From positions 1 to 64,000 of the forward strand of contig JAFAYQ010000048.1 in NCBI GenBank assembly GCA_019240215.1: a stretch of 64,000 nt of DNA. The letters run 5' to 3'. A program made the translations under genes and the position numbers. Of this stretch, positions 7,532 through 16,487 are shown piece after piece (position 1 is the first letter of the stretch; every line of letters starts with the position of its first letter). The notes beneath the pieces were generated by a model, which saw nothing but the letters and a program-made list of their open reading frames with translations, did no database searches and was not told the origin of the DNA. The DNA comes from Actinomycetota bacterium (GTDB lineage: Bacteria; Actinomycetota; Actinomycetes; Streptosporangiales; Streptosporangiaceae).

Positions 7532-10282
7532 ATGAGCCCGAACTTCGAACGCCGCCCGCGGCTGCACGGGCGGGAAGCCGAATGCGAGACGCTGGCCGGC
7601 CTGGCCGCCGGCCTGCGGCGAGGACAAGGCGCGGTGCTGTCGGTGACCGGTGAGCCGGGCATCGGGAAGACCGCGCTGCTGGAGTTCGCGGCCGGGCTGG
7701 CCGGGGACCTGCGGGTGCTGCAGGCGGTCGGCACCGAATCGGAGACCGCGTTGCCGTACGCCGGGCTGCACCAGCTCTGTGGCGCGCTGACCGGCCAGCT
7801 CGGGCGGCTGCCGGAGCCGCAGCGGGTCGCGCTGGAGACCGTGTTCGGCCGCCGGGCCGGGCCCGCCGACCGCTTCCTGGTCGGGCTGGGGGTGCTGAGC
7901 CTGCTGACCGAGGTCGCGGCCGACGGACCGCTGCTCTGCCTCATCGACGACGCCCACTGGCTGGACCAGGCCTCGGGCCAGGCGCTGGCGTTCGCGGCCC
8001 GGCGGCTGGCCGGCCAGCCGGTCCTGATGATCTTCACCGTCCGCGCGCCCGTCACCGACCTGGCCGGGCTGCCCGAGCTGGTGCTCGACGGCCTGCGCGA
8101 CGCCGACGCCCGCGACCTGCTCGGCGCGGCCGTGCGCTGGCCGCTGGACGAGCGGGTCCGCGAGCAGATCGTGGCCGAGGCCCGCGGTAACCCGCGGATG
8201 CTGCTCGAACTGCGCGACGTCTCCCCGGCCGAGCTGGCGGGCGGCTACCGGCTGCCGAGCCCGCCGCCGGGCGGGATCACCGGCCCCGTGCGCGGGCAGC
8301 TCGGCCAGCTGTCACTCCCGGCCCGCAGGTTGCTGCTGGCGGCGGCGGCCGACCCGACCGGCGACCCGGCCCGGCTGTGGCGGGCCACCGCCGAGCTCGG
8401 TATCGCCAGCGAGGCGGCCCTGGCGGCAGCCGAGGCGGGCCTGATCTCGGTGGGCAACCGGGTCCTGTTCCGCGACCGGCTGGTCCGGTCGGCGGCCTAC
8501 CACGACGCCCCGCTGCGGGACCGCCGGGCCGCCCATCAGGCGCTGGCCCGGGCCACCGACCCGGCCACCGACCCCGACGGCCGAGCCTGGCACCAGGCCC
8601 AGGCCGGTCACGGGCCCGACGAGAAGCTGGCCGCCGAGCTCGAGCGAACAGCACCGCGGGCCCGGGCCCGCGGTGGCCTGGCGGCCGCGGCCGCCTTCCT
8701 GGAACGGGCCGCGGTCATGACCCCCGACCCCGGGCGGCGGGCGGAACGGACGCTGGACGCGGCCGCGGTCATGCTGCAGGCGGGCGAGCCCGGGGCGGTG
8801 GCCCGGCTGCTGGCGGTGGCCGACGCCGGGCTGCCCGGCGACCATCAGCGGGCCCGGGCCGACCTGGTGCGGGCCCGGCTGGCCGCCCGCCAGCGGGGCG
8901 CCGAGGTGCCGTGGCGGCTGCTCGATGCCGCCCGGCGGCTGGACCGGTCCGACACCGCCGGCGTCCGGGCCGCCTACCTGGACGCGATCCGGGCCGCGAC
9001 GTTCGCGGGCGGGCTGGCGGCGCCGGGCGGGACCGTGGCCGAGGTGGCCCGGGCCGCCCGGAAGGCACCCGACGCCGACGGCCCGGGACCAGCCGACCTG
9101 CTCCTGGACGGCCTGGCCGCCCTGCTCAGTGAGGAGTACGCGGCCGGCGGCCCGGCCCTGCGGCAGGCCCTGGATGAGCTGAGCGTCGGCCTCGAGGCCG
9201 CCGAGCTGCACTGGCTGCCGCTGGCCTGTATGTGCGCCCGGGCGCTGTGGGCGGACTCGGCCTGGGACATCCTGACCAGCCAGTTCGTGCGGTTGGCGCG
9301 GGAGCAGGGAGCGGTCGCGGAACTGCCGCTGGCGCTCAACCTGCTGGCCTGCCGCCACCTGGTCGGCGGCGACCTGGCTACCGCCGGGTCCCTGGCCGAG
9401 GAGGCCCGGGTGACGGCGGCGGCGACCGGCAGCAGGTCCTCGCCTTACGGGGCGCTCGGGCTGGCGGCCCTGCGTGGCCGCCGGGAGGTCGCACTGCCGC
9501 TGATCGACGAGGTCACCGAGGACGCGGCCCGGCGCGGCGAGGGGTCGGGGGCGGCCGCCGCTCAGTGGGCGGCGGCGGTGCTGCACAACGGGCTCGGCCA
9601 GTACGAGGCGGCGCTGGCGGCGGCCGAGGAGGCGATCAGGTACGCGGGCCCGTCGATCCTGTCCGGCTGGCCGGCCGCCGAGCTGATCGAGGCGGCCGCC
9701 CGGGCCGGCCTGCCCGGCCGGGCGCTGGAGGCCATGAGCACGCTGTCACGGATGGCGGGCGCGACCGACAGCGACTGGGCGCTCGGCGTCCGGGCCCGCT
9801 CGCTGGCGCTGCTGAGCGACACCGGCTCGGCCGAGCCGCTGTACCAGGCGGCCATCCGGCACCTGAGCCAGTCACGGGACCGGGTCGGCCTGGCCCGCGC
9901 GCACCTGCTGTACGGCGAGTGGCTGCGCCGCGAGAACCGCCGGGTCGACGCCCGCGAGCAACTCCACCGGGCCCACCAGCTCCTCAGCGCGATCGGCGCC
10001 GACGGGTTCGCCGAGCGGGCCCGCCGGGAACTGCTGGCCACCGGCGAGACCGTGCGCCGCCGCCGGATGGAGACCGACCGGGACCTGACCGCCCAGGAGC
10101 TGCAGATCGCGGTCCGCGCCCAGGACGGCCAGACCAACACCGAGATCGGCGCCGAGCTGTTCCTGTCCCCCCGCACGGTCGAGTGGCACCTGCGCAAGGT
10201 GTTCACCAAGCTCGGCATCACCTCGCGCCGCCAGCTTCAGCATGCGCTGCCGGGCGCCGATCCAGCGATACTGGGCCGGTGA
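7532..10282 (+). CDS. Large ATP-binding LuxR-family (LAL) transcriptional regulator
   Basis: A 916-residue LAL regulator. The N-terminal AAA-type ATPase has a Walker A at about residues 40-48 (GEPGIGKTA) and a Walker B near 135 (LLCLIDDAHWLD). A long alanine-rich helical-repeat (TPR-like) middle follows, then a C-terminal LuxR HTH (LTAQELQIAVRAQDG; SPRTVEWHLRKVFTKLGI). LAL proteins activate metabolic or antibiotic pathways in response to ligands. ATG 7532 is chosen over an upstream in-frame ATG because REAECETLAGL begins the domain and GCGAGG lies nearby; the upstream candidate would cover the inverted repeats. It overlaps the next gene by four bases. Confidence 0.9.
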   Translation: MSPNFERRPRLHGREAECETLAGLAAGLRRGQGAVLSVTGEPGIGKTALLEFAAGLAGDLRVLQAVGTESETALPYAGLHQLCGALTGQLGRLPEPQRVALETVFGRRAGPADRFLVGLGVLSLLTEVAADGPLLCLIDDAHWLDQASGQALAFAARRLAGQPVLMIFTVRAPVTDLAGLPELVLDGLRDADARDLLGAAVRWPLDERVREQIVAEARGNPRMLLELRDVSPAELAGGYRLPSPPPGGITGPVRGQLGQLSLPARRLLLAAAADPTGDPARLWRATAELGIASEAALAAAEAGLISVGNRVLFRDRLVRSAAYHDAPLRDRRAAHQALARATDPATDPDGRAWHQAQAGHGPDEKLAAELERTAPRARARGGLAAAAAFLERAAVMTPDPGRRAERTLDAAAVMLQAGEPGAVARLLAVADAGLPGDHQRARADLVRARLAARQRGAEVPWRLLDAARRLDRSDTAGVRAAYLDAIRAATFAGGLAAPGGTVAEVARAARKAPDADGPGPADLLLDGLAALLSEEYAAGGPALRQALDELSVGLEAAELHWLPLACMCARALWADSAWDILTSQFVRLAREQGAVAELPLALNLLACRHLVGGDLATAGSLAEEARVTAAATGSRSSPYGALGLAALRGRREVALPLIDEVTEDAARRGEGSGAAAAQWAAAVLHNGLGQYEAALAAAEEAIRYAGPSILSGWPAAELIEAAARAGLPGRALEAMSTLSRMAGATDSDWALGVRARSLALLSDTGSAEPLYQAAIRHLSQSRDRVGLARAHLLYGEWLRRENRRVDAREQLHRAHQLLSAIGADGFAERARRELLATGETVRRRRMETDRDLTAQELQIAVRAQDGQTNTEIGAELFLSPRTVEWHLRKVFTKLGITSRRQLQHALPGADPAILGR

Positions 10283-10821
10283 GGGTGGGAATCTCCGGAA
10301 CGCACGGGACCGGGAAGTCCACGCTGGCTCGGGAGCTGGCGGGGCGACTGCCGGGCCACGCGGTCGCCGACGAGCCGTATTACCGGCTGGAGGAACAGGG
10401 GTATGAGTTCGGGCTCCCGCCGTCGCGGGAGGATTACCGGGCCCTGCTGTCCCGCTCGGTGCGGAGCCTGAGCCCGCCGCGGCCGGACGTGATCTTCGAC
10501 CGGACGCCGCTGGACTACCTGTCCTACCTGGCGGCCGCGGGCGTCGATCCGGCCACTGAAGGCGCCGCGGCCGCCCTCGGAACGGCCTTCGCGACCCTGG
10601 ACCTGCTGGTCATCACCCCGATCACGGCGGACACCGAACAGGTGCTGCCGCCCGCCGACCTGCCCGGGCTCCGGTCCCGGATGAACGAGGCCCTGCTGGA
10701 ACTGGTCTACGACGACCCTTTCGCGGCCTGGGCCGACGTCCCGGTGCTGGAGCTGACCGGGCCACTCGGCCGCCGGGTCGGCGCCGTCCTCGCCGCGCTG
10801 AGCAACCAGCCGAAGAGCTAG
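10279..10821 (+). CDS. P-loop ATPase/nucleoside-kinase-like protein
   Basis: A 180-residue P-loop protein with Walker A GTHGTGKST at residues 7-15, a DEPYYR segment like the nucleoside/shikimate kinase acceptor region, and FDRTPLDYLSYL, the DR(S/T)-type lid of AAA_28 or nucleoside kinases. It starts at a GTG overlapping the LuxR stop (GTGA), so it is translationally coupled to the LAL regulator. The exact substrate is unknown. It converges on the dprE2-like gene with a 4-bp 3' overlap. Confidence 0.75.
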   Translation: MRVGISGTHGTGKSTLARELAGRLPGHAVADEPYYRLEEQGYEFGLPPSREDYRALLSRSVRSLSPPRPDVIFDRTPLDYLSYLAAAGVDPATEGAAAALGTAFATLDLLVITPITADTEQVLPPADLPGLRSRMNEALLELVYDDPFAAWADVPVLELTGPLGRRVGAVLAALSNQPKS

Positions 10822-11594
10822 CGGCGCAGCTGGCGCCAGAGGGGGCGCGGGACCAGCCGCAGCGCGGACGCCAGCAGCGCCAGCGACCGGGGCACCCAGA
10901 CCGGGCCGCGGTCGCCGCGGCGCAACGCGGCCGCTACCGCCAGGCCGACCGCGGCCGGGGTGGTGGCCAGCGGGGCGGGGCTCATACCGGCGGTCATCCG
11001 GCCGGTGACGAAGCCGGGGCGGACCAGCAGCACCCGGACGCCGCTGCCGTGCAGGGCGTCGGTCAGACCGCGGGCGAACGCGTCGAGGGCCGTCTTGGAC
11101 GCGCCGTAGACGAGGTTGGCCTTGCGCGGCCGGACGGCGGCGATCGACGACAGCACCACGATTGTGCCGTGGCCCCGCTCGCGCAGCCGCCCGGCACAGG
11201 CCAGCAGCGTGGTCACGTGGCCGGTGAAGTTGGTGCCGATCAGGTCGGCCGCCCGGGCCGGGTCGTGGTCCAGCTCCGGCTGCCCGATCAGCACCCCGGC
11301 GGCCGAGATGACCAGGTCGACCGGGCCGCCCGCGAACACCTTGTCCACGAACCCCTGGTGGTCGGCGAACTCCAGCGCGTCGTACCGGCCCGTCTGCACC
11401 TGATACGGCAACGCCGCGCCGGCCACCACCAGCGCAGCCGGATCCCGGCCCGCCAGCACGATCTCGGTCTCGGGCCCGCGGCCGAGCGCAGCCACGATGG
11501 CCAGCCCGATCTCGCTGCCCCCGCCCAGCAGCAGGATCCGCTGCGGCCCGCCAGCTGCCCCGCTCCCGGTCACCCGCACAGTGCTGGTCAACAT
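10818..11594 (-). CDS. dprE2: Decaprenylphospho-2-keto-pentose reductase (DprE2-like SDR)
   Basis: A 258-residue short-chain dehydrogenase with the DprE2-type nucleotide motif ILLLGGGSEIGLAI, a VLSS segment and the catalytic YGASK. The ending (VWVPRSLALLASALRLVPRPLW) matches the membrane-proximal tail of mycobacterial DprE2. DprE2 reduces the 2-keto intermediate made by DprE1 to decaprenyl-phospho-arabinose on the outer side of the membrane. The ATG at 11594 overlaps the dprE1-like stop by seven bases, so the two steps are coupled in translation. Confidence 0.88.
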   Translation of the reverse strand: MLTSTVRVTGSGAAGGPQRILLLGGGSEIGLAIVAALGRGPETEIVLAGRDPAALVVAGAALPYQVQTGRYDALEFADHQGFVDKVFAGGPVDLVISAAGVLIGQPELDHDPARAADLIGTNFTGHVTTLLACAGRLRERGHGTIVVLSSIAAVRPRKANLVYGASKTALDAFARGLTDALHGSGVRVLLVRPGFVTGRMTAGMSPAPLATTPAAVGLAVAAALRRGDRGPVWVPRSLALLASALRLVPRPLWRQLRR

Positions 11595-12925
11595 AGGCCC
11601 AGCCTCCGTCCCAGGTCGGAGCAGAACACCCCGCGCGGGTCGAGCCGCGCCCGGGCCGCCCGCCACTCCCCCAGCCTGTCGTACATGGCCGCGAACGTGT
11701 CCGCCCGCAGCCGCGCGTCCTTGGCCAGGTAGACCCGGCCGCCGAGCTCGGCCACCCGCCGGTCCAGGTGGTCCAGGACCGGCCGCAGGTCCCGGCGCCC
11801 GGCGGGCAGGTCGACCGCCAGCGACCAGCCCGGGCCGGGGAACGACAGGTAGTTGCCGCTGCCCGCGCCGAACCGTTTGAGCGTACCCAGGAACGGGGCC
11901 GCGTGGTGGCGCCGCAGCGTGGTCAGCACCTCGCTGATCATCGTGTCCGCCTGCCGCGGCACCATGAACTGGTACTGCAGGAAGCCACGGGGGCCGAGCG
12001 CCCGGTTCCACTGCGCGACCGCGTCCAGCCGGTGGAAGTAGCGGGCCAGCGGCACCGGGCCGGTCAGCTCGCGGGCCGCGGTCCGGTACCAGAGGCCGTT
12101 GAAGGCCCGGGCCGTGAGCGGGGTGAACGGGCAGAACGGCAACGCCGGGGCCCGCGGCGCCCGGCCGGCCCGGTAGGCGAGGCCGTCGGCGTCGGCCGGT
12201 GCCAGCCCGGCCAGGTGGTCGCCGCTGTCGAGGACGCCGCGGCCGAGCGCGCGGCGGCGGCCGGACGGGTCGATCCAGGCCACCGCGTACTGGCTGGTGC
12301 TGGCCTCCATCGCCGCCAGCAGCGCGTCCAGGTCGGGCAGCCGCCGGGTCGTCACCTGCAGGGCGGTGCTGCTGATCGGCAGCAGCCGGAGCTTGACCGC
12401 GAAGATGACGCCGGTCAGCCCCATGCCGCCGACGGTGGCGCGGAACTCGCTGGTGCCCGGCACCAGCGTGCGCCGTTTGCTCTCGCCGTCGATCAGGTCG
12501 ATCTCGTCGATCCAGCTCGAGATGCTGCCGTCCACGTGCTGGTTCTTGCCGTGCACGTCGGCCGCGACCGCGCCGCCGACGGTCAGGTGGCGGGTGCCGG
12601 GCAGCACCGGCGGCAGCAGCCCGCGCGGGACCAGGTACTCCAGCAGTTCGGTGAACGTGGTGGACGCGCTGACCCGGACCGAGGCGGCGGCCGCGTCCAG
12701 CTCGAGGTGGCTGGTCGTCACCGGGCTGAGCACGTAGCCGCCGGCGTTCTGGGCCGCGTCACCGTAGCTGCAGCCAGACCCGCGGGCCACCAGGCCGCGG
12801 GCGGGCTGGGCGGCAATAATCTCCTGCAACCGGCTGACCTCGGCCGGACCGGTGACGAAGGCCTGGCTGGAACGGGTCCGGCCCCAGCCGGTGAGCACCC
12901 GGTCGGTTCCGGTGAACTTGGTCAT
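11588..12925 (-). CDS. dprE1: Decaprenylphosphoryl-beta-D-ribose 2'-oxidase (DprE1-like)
   Basis: A 445-residue FAD-dependent oxidase. FAD-binding motifs are RGSGCSYGDAAQNAGG, PVLPGTRHLTVGGAVA and HGKN with the flavin-contacting histidine; FLQYQF, FGAGSGNYLSFPGPGW and the conserved lysine of YLAKDAR follow. It performs the first half of ribose-to-arabinose epimerisation on the polyprenyl phosphate carrier. The cysteine targeted covalently by benzothiazinones in M. tuberculosis (Cys387, GWNICVDF context) is replaced here by Ala370 (GWSLAVDL). It lies between ubiA and dprE2 homologues. Its start overlaps the ubiA frame. Confidence 0.9.
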   Translation of the reverse strand: MTKFTGTDRVLTGWGRTRSSQAFVTGPAEVSRLQEIIAAQPARGLVARGSGCSYGDAAQNAGGYVLSPVTTSHLELDAAAASVRVSASTTFTELLEYLVPRGLLPPVLPGTRHLTVGGAVAADVHGKNQHVDGSISSWIDEIDLIDGESKRRTLVPGTSEFRATVGGMGLTGVIFAVKLRLLPISSTALQVTTRRLPDLDALLAAMEASTSQYAVAWIDPSGRRRALGRGVLDSGDHLAGLAPADADGLAYRAGRAPRAPALPFCPFTPLTARAFNGLWYRTAARELTGPVPLARYFHRLDAVAQWNRALGPRGFLQYQFMVPRQADTMISEVLTTLRRHHAAPFLGTLKRFGAGSGNYLSFPGPGWSLAVDLPAGRRDLRPVLDHLDRRVAELGGRVYLAKDARLRADTFAAMYDRLGEWRAARARLDPRGVFCSDLGRRLGLC

Positions 12926-13886
12926 CTGATCGCCTTTTCCATATGGATAAAGAGCCGAACCCGGCCAGGCCCAGACCGAACGTCAGCAGCCACAGCAACT
13001 CGAGCACCGTCATCGGGGCGTCGCGGGTCAGCAGGTCCTCGACCGGGCGGGTGGTGGGCCGGGCGGTCAGCCCGCCGAACCGGATCAGCGCCGCGGTCAG
13101 CGGTACCGCGCTGGCCAGGTGCCAGCCGCGCAGCCAGGCGCCGTGCTCGCCGGCTGCCCACAGCAGGTAGGTGATCACCATCGCGGCGGCGGTCAGCCAC
13201 TGGGTCAGCCGCAGCGCCGCGGGCCGGTACCAGCGCATCGCGGGCCGGTGCCGGACCGCCGCCGGCCCGAGCACGGTCAGCTCGGTGAACCGCTTGGCCG
13301 TGGCCACCAACAGCGCCCCCAGGCTGCAGACGAGCAGGAACCACACCGACGGGACCACGTGGGTGGCGGCCGCTCCGCCCAGCACCCGGAACATGAAGCC
13401 GGACGCCACCAGCAGCAACTCGAGCACCGGCACGTGCTTGAGCACCAGGCAGTACAGCAGCGACCAGGCCAGGTAGCCGGCCGTGATCGCGGCCAGCAGC
13501 GGCACCCGGAACACCGGCCCGGCCGCCACCGCGAACGCGGCGCAGGCCAGCGCGGCCAGCACCGCGTGCGACTTGCGGATCTCGCCGGCCGCGATCGGCC
13601 GCCGCCGCTTGACCGGGTGACGGCGGTCCCGGTCGGCGTCCAGCACGTCGTTGACCAGGTATACGGCGACCGACGCGGCGCAGAAGGCGGCCGCCGCGAC
13701 CAGCGCGTAGGCCGGGCCGTCGTCGCGGCCCAGGGAGTCACCGGCCAGCGGGGCCGCGAACACCAGCAGGTTCTTCGGCCACTGGCGCGGGCGGGCGGCC
13801 CGCACCAGGGCGACCGGCCAGCGCAGCCAGGCCGGAGCGCGACGGACGGCCGGCCGCGCTTCGGCCGGCGAGTAGGGCGCGGTCAC
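12759..13886 (-). CDS. ubiA: UbiA-family decaprenyl-phosphate phosphoribosyltransferase
   Basis: A polytopic UbiA prenyltransferase with the two metal-binding motifs of the phosphoribosyl branch (YLVNDVLDADRDRRHP and KRRRPIAAG); relatives attach phosphoribose to decaprenyl phosphate, the substrate for DprE1. The GTG at 13886 overlaps the upstream glycosidase stop (GTGA). The frame does not stop where homologues end (about AGFGS): it continues 55 codons into dprE1 to 12759. A -1 shift near the GGAAAAGG run at about 12932-12939 would end at TGA 12922-12924, overlapping the dprE1 ATG. The extra tail is probably an indel artefact or recent stop loss. Confidence 0.85.
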   Translation of the reverse strand: MTAPYSPAEARPAVRRAPAWLRWPVALVRAARPRQWPKNLLVFAAPLAGDSLGRDDGPAYALVAAAAFCAASVAVYLVNDVLDADRDRRHPVKRRRPIAAGEIRKSHAVLAALACAAFAVAAGPVFRVPLLAAITAGYLAWSLLYCLVLKHVPVLELLLVASGFMFRVLGGAAATHVVPSVWFLLVCSLGALLVATAKRFTELTVLGPAAVRHRPAMRWYRPAALRLTQWLTAAAMVITYLLWAAGEHGAWLRGWHLASAVPLTAALIRFGGLTARPTTRPVEDLLTRDAPMTVLELLWLLTFGLGLAGFGSLSIWKRRSDDQVHRNRPGAHRLGPDPFQPGLRHRSGRGQPVAGDYCRPARPRPGGPRVWLQLR

Positions 13887-15055
13887 CGGGCGAAGACCGC
13901 GGTGAAGTCGCGGCTGTTGATCGAGTAGTACCGGCGGGCGGGCTCCGGCTGGGTCGGCAGCAGGTTCACCGGCGACGGGCTGGCCGGGTTCGGAGCCGGC
14001 TTGTAGTACATGTACGACATCCAGGTGGGGTTGATGTCGAGCTCCATCGCTTCGACCGCGCCGGCCCGCTGCAGCAGGCCGGCCAGGGTGCGGACCGACA
14101 GGGCGGGGCCGTAGACATAGACGAGGCGGCCGTCCTTGGCCACGCCCAGGCCGGACCGCCAGACGTAGTAGCCACCGCCGAGGGTGGCGCCCCACTGGCT
14201 CTGCACGTTCTGGTCGACCGAGGCGGGGATCTGGCCGTGGTCGATGATCGGCCGCAGGTTCTGCCGGACCCCCACCACCTGCGATGTCATCGTCACGTCG
14301 CGGCCCCAGACCCCGATCGCGACCTTGCCGTCCCGGTAGTAGACGAGCGAGGCGGCGCCCCGGGTGAGGGTGCCCCGGGTGATGCCGTTGAGGTAGAAAC
14401 CGCCGCCGGCCTGGTTGATCTTGAAGCCGCCGTTGAACGTGGCCAGCACGCCCTGGCGCGAGCCGGCCGGCAGGTACGGGGCGTAGCCCCAGTTGGCCGG
14501 TCCGGGGTCCTCGTGCCCGGGCCGGAGCTGGAACGTCAGCAGCCGCGGGTCCATCGAGGCGAGACCGGCCACGTACGAGGTGTGCACGCTGTCCGGCCGC
14601 AGGTAGGTGCCGTAGATCGCGGGCACCCCGTGCACGCTGGCCAGCACCCGCCACTGGCCCTCGCCGGGCAGCGGGGTGCCGGCCGGGGAAGTGAGCCGGG
14701 CCGGGACGGCAGGGGAGCTTGACGTCCCGGCCCGGGGCTGGACGGCGCCGGCCGGAGTGGACGGCCCGGAGGGGGCGGTCAGCGCGAACTGGGGCTTGCC
14801 GCCGACCTTGGGCGGGTTGTAGGAGATCCACTCGCCGAATGTGACGACCGGTCCCAGGTAGTGGTCGCGGGCCCACTCGGCCAGCCGGGCGGTCGTGCCG
14901 GTGTTGCCGGGCGCGGTCAGCGTCTGCCCGATCGAGAACGCCACCCAGCACAGCAGCGCGGCCAGGCCGACGGCGGCCACCTTGACGCTGCGGCGCGACC
15001 AGAACCGGCGGCGGTGGTGCGGACGCCGATGCACACGACGGGTGGTAGCCGTCAC
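13883..15055 (-). CDS. Membrane-anchored phosphodiester glycosidase (NAGPA-domain) protein
   Basis: A 390-residue protein. A basic N-terminus rich in His/Arg precedes one membrane segment at about residues 27-45 (VAAVGLAALLCWVAF), then a Pro/Ser/Ala-rich linker and a NAGPA-type domain (ATFNGGFK, GGGFYLNG, VWGRDVTMT, MELDINPTWMSYM). NAGPA proteins hydrolyse sugar-phosphate diesters, and the domain here would face the outside. It sits directly upstream of ubiA with a 4-bp overlap, so a role in trimming or remodelling wall glycans is a reasonable inference but unproven. Confidence 0.8.
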   Translation of the reverse strand: MTATTRRVHRRPHHRRRFWSRRSVKVAAVGLAALLCWVAFSIGQTLTAPGNTGTTARLAEWARDHYLGPVVTFGEWISYNPPKVGGKPQFALTAPSGPSTPAGAVQPRAGTSSSPAVPARLTSPAGTPLPGEGQWRVLASVHGVPAIYGTYLRPDSVHTSYVAGLASMDPRLLTFQLRPGHEDPGPANWGYAPYLPAGSRQGVLATFNGGFKINQAGGGFYLNGITRGTLTRGAASLVYYRDGKVAIGVWGRDVTMTSQVVGVRQNLRPIIDHGQIPASVDQNVQSQWGATLGGGYYVWRSGLGVAKDGRLVYVYGPALSVRTLAGLLQRAGAVEAMELDINPTWMSYMYYKPAPNPASPSPVNLLPTQPEPARRYYSINSRDFTAVFAR

Positions 15056-15134
15056 GAGGCGGACGGGCTCTTGGTTGGCTGCGGCATACCCCCAGGCTGC
15101 CGATTAGGGGGCGAATGACCTGTTCACGGACGGT

Positions 15135-16475
15135 TCAGGACTGGTTAAAACCGGCCGCCGGCAGGTCGATCAGCACGGTCAGGCCGCCACCGGGAGCGCT
15201 GGACAAGGTCGCGGCGCCGCCGTTGGCGGTGGCCAGCCGGTCGACGATGGCCAGCCCGAGGCCGGCCCCGCCGCCGCCGGTGGTGAACCGGCGGAACGCC
15301 GCCTGCTGCTGCTGGCCGGTCATGCCGGGGCCGTCGTCGCGCACCACGACCTGCGCGCGGGTCCCGGCCACGCGGGTCACGACGATGATGGTGCCGCCCG
15401 CCTTGAGCGCGTCGAGCGCGTTGGCCAGCAGGTTGTCGAGGATCTGGGCCAGGTGGTCGTCGCCCAGCCGGGCCGTCACCGGGCCGGCCGCGGCGGCCAG
15501 GGTCAGCGTGACCCCGCGCTCGGCCGCCACCGGGCCCCAGGTGCTGACCCGGTCGCGGGCGATCGCGGTCAGGTCGACCGGGCGGCCAGGGACGGTGCTG
15601 TTCTCGGCCCGGGCCACCGCCAGCAGCCCGTTGGTCATCCGCGCCAGCCGGGCGATCTCCTCCTGGGCCCCGGCCAGCTCGGCCGCGGTCGCCTCGTCGC
15701 TGTCCTGGGCCAGCAGGTCCAGCCGCAGCCGCAACGCCGCCAGCGGGGTGCGGACCTGATGCGACACGTCGGCCATGAGCGACTGGTGGCCGCGGACCAG
15801 CGACTCGATCCGGGCCGCCATCGTGTCGAACGCGGCCGACAGGTGCTGGGCCTCGGGCGGGCCGGTGCGGACCTGGGTGCGGGTGCCCAGCTCCCCCTCC
15901 CCCAGCTGCCGGGCCCCGTCGGCCAGCGCCGCGATCGGCCGGCTGAGCCAGCGGGCGAGCCCGACCGCCACCACCGCGGCGGCCGTCAGCCCGGCCGCCG
16001 CCACCCCGGCGATCAGCGACCACAGAGCCACGATGCGGTGGCCGAGCCCGGCCGTCGGCCGGGACAGCGCGACCGTGCCCATCGAGCCGTTGCCGCTGTC
16101 GGGCACCACCGGGACCAGGACCACCAGCCGGTCTCCGCTCCCGTAGCTGCGCCGGGTGCGCACGGGCGGCCGGACCGGGCCGTCGACCACCGGCCGATGG
16201 GTGGTACCAGCGATCCGCCGGCCGGCCGCGTCGTAGACGGCCAGCCGGTCACCCTGGAGGCCGAGGGTGCGGATCGAGCGGCCAAGCGCGGACCCGTGGC
16301 TGCCGCCGTCCAGGCGTTCCTCGGCCACGTTGGCCACGTTGGCGGCGTCGGTCCCGGCGCTGGCCCGGAAGTCGGCCCGGTCCTGGGCCGAGATCAGCAG
16401 GCCGAGCGGGATCGCGACCACCGCCAGCAGCACAGTGATCAGGGCGAGCACCGCGAGGGCAATCCGCCGGGCCAC
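15135..16475 (-). CDS. Membrane sensor histidine kinase
   Basis: A 446-residue kinase with an N-terminal membrane segment (about 5-30), an extracytoplasmic loop of roughly 120 residues, a second segment (about 150-175), a HAMP domain (LARWLSRPIAALADGARQL), HisKA with His239 (ADVSHQVRTPL), and an HATPase with DNLLANAL, VRDDGPGM and GLGLAIV. It begins 12 bp behind the OmpR-type regulator, forming one operon. A collapsed, frameshifted copy of its N-terminus lies at 63197-63535. The signal is unknown; placement before the dpr genes suggests envelope status. Confidence 0.92.
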   Translation of the reverse strand: MARRIALAVLALITVLLAVVAIPLGLLISAQDRADFRASAGTDAANVANVAEERLDGGSHGSALGRSIRTLGLQGDRLAVYDAAGRRIAGTTHRPVVDGPVRPPVRTRRSYGSGDRLVVLVPVVPDSGNGSMGTVALSRPTAGLGHRIVALWSLIAGVAAAGLTAAAVVAVGLARWLSRPIAALADGARQLGEGELGTRTQVRTGPPEAQHLSAAFDTMAARIESLVRGHQSLMADVSHQVRTPLAALRLRLDLLAQDSDEATAAELAGAQEEIARLARMTNGLLAVARAENSTVPGRPVDLTAIARDRVSTWGPVAAERGVTLTLAAAAGPVTARLGDDHLAQILDNLLANALDALKAGGTIIVVTRVAGTRAQVVVRDDGPGMTGQQQQAAFRRFTTGGGGAGLGLAIVDRLATANGGAATLSSAPGGGLTVLIDLPAAGFNQS

Positions 16476-16487
16476 TACTGCTCGCTA

